Positions 1 to 5,702 of a stretch of DNA of 9,397 bases are shown here, piece after piece. Positions within the stretch are counted from its first letter, which is position 1. Every line of letters begins with the position of its first letter. Location: assembly GCA_002453315.1 (NCBI GenBank), contig DKGO01000019.1, forward strand, positions 1 to 9,397, read 5' to 3'. A program made the position numbers and the translations under genes. The stretch is from Caryophanales bacterium UBA6768. Lineage in GTDB: Bacteria > Bacillota > Bacilli > Bacillales_D > Amphibacillaceae. Below the pieces are notes generated by a model. It had not been told where the DNA came from. It did no database searches and saw only the letters and a list, made by a program, of their open reading frames with translations.

Positions 1-66
1 GACATATTACCGCAGGTCTTTTATGAAATTGACTTAAGTGATATATATCTACTGTTATCTATTATA

Positions 67-83
67 CCATTTAATTTAAATGG
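67..83. repeat. Short AT-rich palindrome, possible weak terminator of an upstream gene
   Basis: CCATTTAA and TTAAATGG form a perfect dyad around a single central T. It is followed by TTACTTTT, so it could be a weak terminator for a gene to the left of the window. The base composition is so AT-rich that chance is also plausible. No open reading frame is recognisable in positions 1-66. Confidence 0.25.
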
Positions 84-117
84 TTACTTTTCTAAATTAT
101 AAATTTTATGAAAATGG

Positions 118-145
118 TTTACTTATCTGAATATATATGTATAAT
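118..145 (+). promoter_or_regulatory. Sigma-A type promoter for the serine hydrolase gene
   Basis: A perfect TATAAT -10 box sits at 140-145, and a TTTACT -35 box (4 of 6 matches to TTGACA) sits at 118-123 with a 16-base spacer. Transcription would begin near 152, about 50 bases before the ATG at 202. The surrounding DNA is very AT-rich, which raises the chance of accidental matches, but the perfect -10 at a sensible distance from the gene makes this the best candidate. Confidence 0.5.
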
Positions 146-161
146 CTAATTATATCATATG

Positions 162-183
162 ATACATATCAATTGATATGTAT
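162..183. promoter_or_regulatory. Perfect 22-bp palindrome, candidate operator
   Basis: The arms ATACATATCAA (162-172) and TTGATATGTAT (173-183) are exact reverse complements with no spacer. They lie just downstream of the predicted transcription start and just ahead of the Shine-Dalgarno sequence of the serine hydrolase. A second small palindrome, ATCATATGAT, occupies 154-163 and abuts it. A dyad here is what a dimeric repressor site would look like, and binding would block transcript initiation or early elongation. It could also fold as an RNA hairpin in the leader. No regulator gene is visible in the window, so the cognate protein is unknown. Confidence 0.45.
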
Positions 184-201
184 TGGATTTGGGGTGAATA
201 C

Positions 202-2112
202 ATGAAATTTATAACAAGGTTATTTTTTATCATCTTGATTTTTGGAGGGGTTTTTACTCATTGTGATGAGGTAAGTGCTCAGGAGGAAGGTTTTTCAGAT
301 ATTGAGGATGTCATTGATGAATGGATGACAAATCAAGTGAAGGAGAAGCATATTCCAAACGCAGCAATGACAGTAGTACATAAAGGAGAAATAATTTTTT
401 CTAAAGGATACGGATTTAGCAATTTTGAAAATGAGGAGCCTGTTGATTATGACACTTCACTTTTTCGAATCGGATCAATCTCTAAACTATTTACATGGAC
501 GGCAATCATGCAATTGGTTGAACAAGGACAACTAGATTTGGACACAGATATTAATGAATATTTAGATTTTGATATTCCGGAAGGCCCAAATGACGCTAAT
601 CCAATTACGTTAAGGAACTTATTAACACATACTCCTGGTTTTGAGGATTATTCGGATGCAATCTTTAGGTTAGAAGAGGACAGTTTATTACCACTAGGAC
701 AATATGTACGCAAATATTTACCTGAGCGAGTTTTTCCGCCTGGTGAGGTGATAGCTTATTCAAATTATGGTACTACTCTTGCGGGGTATATTGTCGAACA
801 CATATCGGGAATTGCCTTTGCGGATTATATAGAGAAAAATATTTTCGAACCATTACAAATGGGTAATAGTACATTCGAACAGCCTATTCCGGAAAATTTA
901 AGTGAACAAATGACGCAATCCTATCGATATATTAATGATGAGTTTTTGCCAGCAAAATTTGAATATATGCCAACACCAGCGGGTGCGATGAGCAGTAGTG
1001 CAACTGATATGGCTAAGTTTATGATAGCTATATTGGAGAATGATGAAAGTATTTTAAATTCAGAAACATTTACGGAAATGAAAACAGAGCAATTTACCTC
1101 CCATCCATATTTAGATGGTATGACACTTGGCTTCATTGAAAGGACATTGAACGATGAACGGCTATTGATTCATGGTGGAAGTACGATGCTTTATGACTCG
1201 GGTTTATATTTACTTCCTGATGAGGAATTTGGGATATTCCTGACTTATAGTGGAGAGAGCCATTTAACACATACTAAACTGATCAACAAAGTGATGGATC
1301 ATTATTTTCCTTCCTCTGGAACGGATGAATATGAGCTTTCGCAAGAAATGATGAGTCGGGCGAAGAAATTTACTGGAGAGTATTTTCCAAACAGGAGAAG
1401 CTTCACAACATCTGAGAAGTTTATAAGCCTTCTAAGTGGAACAATCGACATAGGAGTGGATGATGAGGGCTATTTACAGGTAACACATATGGGAAGTACC
1501 AATCGATTTGTTGAAGTAGAAGAAGGTATTTATCGAAATCTACATGAGGAAGAACAATTAGATCCATACGGTGGGTTTGCAACCATTGTTTTTCAAGCAG
1601 ACGACAATGAAGTAATCCATTTATTGACGGATGGACCGATGAGTTATTCAAAGGTCCCATGGTATAGTACGAGTGGATGGACGTTTTTAAGTTTACTGGG
1701 CTCGATTTTAATCGTTATTGGTTCATTATGTTATTGGGGAATAACTGGTTTAATCGGGTTTATAAAAAGCCGTAAAAGCATCCCGAAAAATAAGTTAGCA
1801 TTTTGGAGTAAAATGTCGGCTACGGTATACAGTATAATTACTTTCATATTTATTATTGGCTTTTTATTAAATGGCGAAATGAATCCAATTTATGGATTGC
1901 CGTCTAGTGCTTATACTGTTGAGCCAGCTTGGATGAAAGCCTTTGAAATTGTACCGTATATGATGGGGATTATTAGTATAGTACTATTTGCTTTTTTGAT
2001 ATTAGGTTGGACTAAAAGAATTTCAAAAATTCCAACCCTCATTCATTTTACAATATTTACATTAGCATCCCTGATATTAAGCAGTTTATTTTACTACTGG
2101 AATATTATTTAG
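202..2112 (+). CDS. Secreted, membrane-anchored serine hydrolase of the beta-lactamase / penicillin-binding-protein fold
   Basis: This 636-residue protein belongs to the class C beta-lactamase-related serine hydrolases (Pfam Beta-lactamase family). The active-site motifs are all visible: the SISK tetrad with nucleophile Ser92 and Lys95, the YSN triad starting at Tyr186, and an HGG triad at about 324-326 in the place of KTG. An N-terminal signal peptide (hydrophobic core IILIFGGVF, probable cleavage after SA near residue 27) sends the domain outside the cell. A beta-rich linker region follows at about 390-480. Four hydrophobic segments near residues 494-521, 538-558, 583-603 and 613-633 then anchor the C-terminus in the membrane. 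I chose the ATG at 202 because GGGGTGA lies just ahead of it. The in-frame ATG at 178 has no Shine-Dalgarno sequence and would prefix a charged stretch to the signal peptide. The substrate is not predictable: family members include peptidases, esterases and cell-wall modifying enzymes, and true penicillin hydrolysis should not be assumed. It appears monocistronic. Confidence 0.9.
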   Translation: MKFITRLFFIILIFGGVFTHCDEVSAQEEGFSDIEDVIDEWMTNQVKEKHIPNAAMTVVHKGEIIFSKGYGFSNFENEEPVDYDTSLFRIGSISKLFTWTAIMQLVEQGQLDLDTDINEYLDFDIPEGPNDANPITLRNLLTHTPGFEDYSDAIFRLEEDSLLPLGQYVRKYLPERVFPPGEVIAYSNYGTTLAGYIVEHISGIAFADYIEKNIFEPLQMGNSTFEQPIPENLSEQMTQSYRYINDEFLPAKFEYMPTPAGAMSSSATDMAKFMIAILENDESILNSETFTEMKTEQFTSHPYLDGMTLGFIERTLNDERLLIHGGSTMLYDSGLYLLPDEEFGIFLTYSGESHLTHTKLINKVMDHYFPSSGTDEYELSQEMMSRAKKFTGEYFPNRRSFTTSEKFISLLSGTIDIGVDDEGYLQVTHMGSTNRFVEVEEGIYRNLHEEEQLDPYGGFATIVFQADDNEVIHLLTDGPMSYSKVPWYSTSGWTFLSLLGSILIVIGSLCYWGITGLIGFIKSRKSIPKNKLAFWSKMSATVYSIITFIFIIGFLLNGEMNPIYGLPSSAYTVEPAWMKAFEIVPYMMGIISIVLFAFLILGWTKRISKIPTLIHFTIFTLASLILSSLFYYWNII

Positions 2113-2114
2113 CT

Positions 2115-2193
2115 TGAACTACCCCCACTTAGCAAAGCTTGAAGTGGGGCATTCATCTCCCCCTTCGCTCGCCTAGGGGAGGAAGTTTTCTGC
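2115..2193 (+). mobile_element. IS200/IS605-like element end or palindrome-type MITE remnant
   Basis: Two GC-rich hairpins lie in tandem in otherwise AT-rich DNA, starting directly after the serine hydrolase stop codon. The first pairs CCCCACTT (2123-2130) with AAGTGGGG (2142-2149). It has an inner AGC/GCT stem, a 3-base AAA loop and an unpaired TG on the 3' side. The second pairs CTCCCC (2157-2162) with GGGGAG (2176-2181). Imperfect subterminal hairpins with an extrahelical base are the recognition structures of IS200/IS605 TnpA transposases, and the TTGAACTACCCCCACTT-like text resembles ends of tnpB-bearing elements known to me from Bacillaceae. No tnpA or tnpB coding sequence is present, so this would be a non-autonomous copy or a decayed end. 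The first hairpin may also serve as a transcription stop for the upstream gene. Confidence 0.45.
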
Positions 2194-2213
2194 CAACAAT
2201 ACCGATAAAATTT

Positions 2214-2252
2214 GGTTTCAAATCAAAAATGATTGAGTTGAAACCTTTTTAT
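2214..2252 (+). terminator. Rho-independent terminator
   Basis: GGTTTCAA (2214-2221) pairs with TTGAAACC (2238-2245), and an inner ATCA/TGAT stem extends the hairpin. It is followed directly by TTTTTATTTT. It lies about 100 bases after the serine hydrolase stop, behind the two GC-rich hairpins, and probably ends that transcript before the hepT remnant. Confidence 0.7.
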
Positions 2253-2281
2253 TTTCTTGGTTTAGGAAAGTGTGTTTGGAG

Positions 2282-2700
2282 ATGAATGAGGTTATTTTAA
2301 ATAAAACGGCGACCATTGAAAGGTGTATTAGACGAATAAATGAAGTGTATAAGCAAAACCCGGATAATTTACATAATTATACTAAGCAGGATAGTATAAT
2401 ATTAAATATTCAACGGGCATGTGAGGCAAGTATCAATTTAGCAATGTATATCATTAGTGAACGTAAACTTGGGGTACCAAAAAGTAGTCGTGAGGCATTT
2501 AAGCCTTTACAAGAAGCGGGTTTAATAAATAGCGAATTGGCAGAAAGCCTGATGAGTATGGTAGGCTTTAGAAATATTGCGATACGTGAATACCAAAAAC
2601 TAGAACCATAGGCATATTAAAAACAATTTTGGCAAATCATCTTAATGATTTTAAACAGTTCACAAAGATGATGATTAAATTGGAAAAGTCAAAAGGTTGA
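2282..2700 (+). pseudogene. hepT: Broken HepT-type HEPN toxin gene (DUF86), frameshifted and missing its catalytic His
   Basis: The first 109 codons (2282-2611) match the HepT/DUF86 family: N-terminal helix ILNKTATIERCIRRI, the TKQDSIILNIQRACEA segment, LGVPKSSREAF, and the MVGFRN helix that carries the catalytic motif. Known HepT toxins are HEPN ribonucleases with an R-x4-H-x-Y motif, neutralised by AMPylation by the MntA nucleotidyltransferase. Here the motif reads Arg97-NIAI-Arg102-E-Tyr104, so the catalytic His is Arg (codon CGT, one transition from CAT). The frame then hits TAG at 2609-2611. The missing C-terminal helix, ILKTILANHLNDFKQF..., continues in another frame from about 2611 to the TGA at 2698-2700. 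The gap fits a one-base loss or a two-base gain near 2603-2613. AGGAAAG at 2264-2270 could be the ribosome binding site for the ATG at 2282; a GTG at 2270 is an alternative start. No mntA is seen on either side. Both lesions indicate a dead toxin, unless the frameshift is a sequencing error. Confidence 0.85.
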
Positions 2701-2812
2701 AAAATACAATGTTAAAAACGCAAAAAGGTTAGTAGTCTACGTAAATTGAAGTAGATTACATTAGTAGTAAAGAAAGATATAAAAATAAAATGTCCTTTAA
2801 AATAGAAGTCAA

Positions 2813-2850
2813 AACCCTCGAAATCTTATAGATGGAAGGGTTAAATTTTT
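2813..2850 (+). terminator. Probable Rho-independent terminator after the hepT remnant
   Basis: AACCCT (2813-2818) pairs with AGGGTT (2837-2842). An inner ATCT/AGAT stem is separated from it by a small internal loop, and AAATTTTTATTT follows. It would insulate the downstream operon from transcription coming through hepT. Confidence 0.55.
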
Positions 2851-2913
2851 ATTTAAATGAGGTTTCCAATTAGCAATCTTCCCATAAATTGTCTATGTTT
2901 ATAACTATTAAAT

Positions 2914-2943
2914 GTGTCAACAGCTAAAAACTTTTGTTAGAAT
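2914..2943 (+). promoter_or_regulatory. Extended -10 sigma-A promoter candidate for the three-gene operon
   Basis: TGTTAGAAT at 2935-2943 is an extended -10 (TG, one base, then TAGAAT with 5 of 6 matches). GTGTCA at 2914-2919 gives 4 of 6 matches to the -35 consensus with an 18-base spacer. Transcription would start near 2950 and leave a leader of about 98 bases before the ATG at 3048. Confidence 0.45.
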
Positions 2944-2956
2944 AGATTTAGGTATT

Positions 2957-2986
2957 TTGATTTAGTGTAAATACTTTATGTAAAAT
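2957..2986 (+). promoter_or_regulatory. Second, overlapping promoter candidate for the three-gene operon
   Basis: TTGATT (2957-2962, 4 of 6 matches) and TAAAAT (2981-2986, 5 of 6) are spaced by 18 bases, which would place the transcription start near 2993. It may be an alternative to, or act in tandem with, the candidate at 2914-2943. The region is AT-rich, so only one of the two may be real. Confidence 0.35.
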
Positions 2987-3047
2987 GGTATTGGGAGATG
3001 ATCAAGTAAGGTTCTATACCTAATAAGATAGATTATTAGATGTTATC

Positions 3048-5702
3048 ATGGATAGGTTTCATTTATACATAAAGCGAAACGGGGTGTATCATTTGGTCTA
3101 CGGTCAAATTCATCAAATTGAGGGTGCCCTGAAGGTATTATTTAGGGTTGGGATAAAAACAAATGAGCAATTATATTCATTAACTGAAGAACAGCTACAA
3201 AAAATACCTGGATTAGGTGAAGGGAAAATTAAAGCCATTCAACAGCTACAAAGGGAAAACAGCGATAGAGATGTCTTTCGTATGTTAAGGGCCGATTTCA
3301 TTAAACCAAAAAGAATGATTGGTTTTTTTAATAAATTAAAATTAAATAGTGATAATATTCTAACGAAAAAACTTCATGATATCCAAAAGAGTGAAAAGCT
3401 GACGAAAGGAAAAATTAAGGCATTTTTAGAGTTTAAATTTGAATGTTTACGTCATAAATACAACGACACAAACCCCTCCCCTGATAATAGAGAGCAAGAT
3501 GATACAAATGAACGTTTGGTGGAGCTCTTTTTATTTCCAATGAAACCGTATTTATCTGATGAACAACTAAACTCATTGCAGGGGGAAGTCGACTCATTCA
3601 TTTCGATGATTCGATTTGAAAATGTTGATATCGAACAGTACGGTGAAGAGATTATTGCTGCATTAGATGATGAATATTTTCTTGGTAATCAAGCAAATCA
3701 ATTGATAGAAGATTTGTTGTATCAAATTATTTTTAAACAGAGGAAAGAGATTAATTTATTTCGATTAAAAGAGATACTTCAACCAATCCCGATTGTTGAT
3801 GTAAATCAAATGAATGACTATCTACAGCGTTTATTGAAAGATGGTTTCATAATATATACCCCACATGGACTAAAATATCATAGACCGGGAGTAATGGATT
3901 ACATTCAAAATAACCTTGAGGACTACGGGATTGTTTTTGAACGTTTACAAGGGAAAACTTTAGAAGAAATTGGTCAGGAAAGAAACTTAACGAGAGAGCG
4001 GATAAGGCAATTAGAAAAAAAGGAATCGATAACCATTCCTTATCAAAAAATATCCGAACAGAAATATGTTCCTTTTTTTGTACAATATGATTTATCAGAG
4101 GATGAATTTTGTAAGGTATTCGAATTGAACCAGTCTCAATTCCTTTATTTAAAACTATATAATACTCCTAAAAAACAGGTTGATAAGTTAAGTAAAGAGG
4201 AATTGTTGGAGAGTCAAACCCTCACATTAAAAGAACAGGAAAGACTGTTAGAAATTATAAATAAAGGTTATTTAGTCATAGGAAATCGTAAAATTAAGAA
4301 AAACAAATTATCGATTATTTCTTATTGTGTAGAGTTATATGCAAAAGAAACGATGAAATTAAAAGAGTTTCACCCTTTAGTCATTGAATTTTGTGAGGAA
4401 TATGATCTAGATATGGATTTTTCTTCTATAAGGGCTTTAGAGGGAATATTAGCAAGGGTTGATGCATTATTATGGAAATATGGGAAACAGTTTCGATTTT
4501 ATAATATTGAAAAGGAATTAATTCTTTCTACTTTATCGAATATAAATTTCAATCAATATAATCATTTGGAGATTTCCGCCAGAAGAATATTGGATGACTA
4601 TGATGAAGAGTTTGCTCAAATTGATATTCTTGATGAATATGAAATGCATAATTTGTTGAAGAAATATCAAGGGCACTTACCTAATAAATTGCATTTAAGT
4701 CGGATGCCGTTACTACAAATCGGCAGTCCGAACAGGGAAGAACAATTGCTAGATTTATTAATTGAAAATAGTCCTATCTCAAGGGATGATTTTGCTGAAC
4801 TTTATTCTGAGCGATATGGGATACTCCTCCAAACAGTGAAGGCAAATTATTTATCGATGTTACAAGAATATGAACACGGGGATACTTTAAATGCGAATAC
4901 ACCAATGGTATCGCAAGATGTTATAGAAAAATTAGAAGAAATTTTGATAGAAGAATTTTACTTTAAGGAAGATATTTATACATTATATGCTGAACGTTTT
5001 GGGGAGGAAAGGTTACCAGATTACCTATTTTCACAATTAGGCTATAGAAACTACGCACAATTCATTTTAAAAGATACATATCATAGGGCAGATTTATATT
5101 TTGAGGAAACCTATTTTAATAAAGAAATTTTCGAAGTGACGGATAAACGGATGTTGTATTTGGGTAGTTTCCGAAAAAGGTTATTTGCTTTGCGAGAAAA
5201 TCTTGATGTGTTTGAATATGATGAAAGGGCCTATATTCGATTTGAAAAAATAAATGAGCAGACGGGAATAGAAAAGTCGGATATTATTCGACTAGTACAA
5301 ACTATTTTAGACGAGGTTGGTGACCGTTATTTCACAGTAGATGTCGTACAACCAATTATTGAACGCTCTGCTTTATACAAGCTGGGATTTGACAACATAT
5401 TTTATGAATCTATTTTAAGGGGAAATCAATATTTAAGATTTCAATATATGGCGAATAAGGTTGTCTTTCGCCGCACTAAAGACAAATTTTATATTTCTAA
5501 TTTAGTAGATGAAGTTGTATCAAGATTTAAACGTATTGATATTTATGATTTAATTTTTTATATTGATGAAACGTACTCTGTTTCATTATCAAAAGAAAGT
5601 ATCGTTCAAAGTACGGAAGTAACAGAGCTGTATTATCATCCAGTGATGGAAATGATGTTTCAAGATGTAGAAGAATTTTACGAAATGATGGAGGCGAATT
5701 AA
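3048..5702 (+). CDS. Large putative DNA-binding protein with alpha-CTD-like helix-hairpin-helix and sigma-70 region-4-like HTH
   Basis: This 884-residue soluble protein has no signal peptide or membrane segment. Residues about 27-67 form a helix-hairpin-helix unit (VGIKTNEQLYSLTEEQ, then IPGLGEGKIKAI with PGLGEGK at 54-60). The pattern resembles the RNA polymerase alpha C-terminal domain. Residues about 232-290 look like a winged helix. Residues 302-325 (GKTLEEIGQERNLTRERIRQ...) match sigma-70 region 4, the part of sigma that reads the -35 element. The C-terminal half, from about 565, is mixed helical with a recurring LYxERYG-like motif near 585, 646 and 838, suggesting repeated modules. No nuclease, methylase or ATPase motif was found. 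It is the first gene of an operon with a ParB-like protein and an SNF2-like helicase, so it may recognise DNA or act as a scaffold for them, or regulate the operon. An in-frame stop at 3024 limits upstream extension. The ATG at 3048 lacks a clear Shine-Dalgarno sequence, so the exact start is uncertain. The molecular function is not established. Confidence 0.85.
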   Translation: MDRFHLYIKRNGVYHLVYGQIHQIEGALKVLFRVGIKTNEQLYSLTEEQLQKIPGLGEGKIKAIQQLQRENSDRDVFRMLRADFIKPKRMIGFFNKLKLNSDNILTKKLHDIQKSEKLTKGKIKAFLEFKFECLRHKYNDTNPSPDNREQDDTNERLVELFLFPMKPYLSDEQLNSLQGEVDSFISMIRFENVDIEQYGEEIIAALDDEYFLGNQANQLIEDLLYQIIFKQRKEINLFRLKEILQPIPIVDVNQMNDYLQRLLKDGFIIYTPHGLKYHRPGVMDYIQNNLEDYGIVFERLQGKTLEEIGQERNLTRERIRQLEKKESITIPYQKISEQKYVPFFVQYDLSEDEFCKVFELNQSQFLYLKLYNTPKKQVDKLSKEELLESQTLTLKEQERLLEIINKGYLVIGNRKIKKNKLSIISYCVELYAKETMKLKEFHPLVIEFCEEYDLDMDFSSIRALEGILARVDALLWKYGKQFRFYNIEKELILSTLSNINFNQYNHLEISARRILDDYDEEFAQIDILDEYEMHNLLKKYQGHLPNKLHLSRMPLLQIGSPNREEQLLDLLIENSPISRDDFAELYSERYGILLQTVKANYLSMLQEYEHGDTLNANTPMVSQDVIEKLEEILIEEFYFKEDIYTLYAERFGEERLPDYLFSQLGYRNYAQFILKDTYHRADLYFEETYFNKEIFEVTDKRMLYLGSFRKRLFALRENLDVFEYDERAYIRFEKINEQTGIEKSDIIRLVQTILDEVGDRYFTVDVVQPIIERSALYKLGFDNIFYESILRGNQYLRFQYMANKVVFRRTKDKFYISNLVDEVVSRFKRIDIYDLIFYIDETYSVSLSKESIVQSTEVTELYYHPVMEMMFQDVEEFYEMMEAN
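5690..5694 (+). promoter_or_regulatory. Strong ribosome binding site deciding a TTG start
   Basis: GGAGG lies inside the last codons of the upstream gene, with 8 bases to the TTG at 5703. The spacing is ideal, and no ATG or GTG nearby competes, so TTG is the likely start of the ParB-like gene. Confidence 0.8.

Larger units (their letters stand above)
2701..3047. other. Intergenic region between the hepT remnant and the three-gene operon
   Basis: No coding sequence is supported here. The stretch from 2701 to 2812 shows only short imperfect repeats, such as TCTAC and GTAGA at 2736-2755. I looked there for a nucleotidyltransferase antitoxin fragment and saw none. A terminator follows at 2813-2850 and promoter candidates lie at 2914-2986. 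The rest is the leader of the operon. Confidence 0.7.

Noticed and set aside
178..201. Upstream ATG at 178 as the start of the serine hydrolase
   Set aside because: It falls inside the 22-bp palindrome, has no Shine-Dalgarno sequence, and adds acidic and aromatic residues before the signal peptide. The ATG at 202 has GGGGTGA at the right distance.
202..285. Lipoprotein signal (Cys at residue 21) in the serine hydrolase
   Set aside because: The residues before the Cys are FTH, which do not fit a lipobox; a type I cleavage site after SA a few residues later fits better.
921..1136. Minus-strand frame inside the serine hydrolase gene, and a similar one at 1421-1660
   Set aside because: Both lie opposite a clearly coding gene with intact active-site motifs, and their translations show no family resemblance.
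2701..2812. Remnant of an mntA-type nucleotidyltransferase antitoxin
   Set aside because: I looked for a GSxxxG...DxD-like signature in all frames and saw none; only short peptides between stops.
2998..3009. Leader peptide (ATG ATC AAG TAA) in the operon leader
   Set aside because: The GGGAG element directly touches the ATG, leaving no spacing for initiation, and three sense codons are not evidence of a leader peptide.
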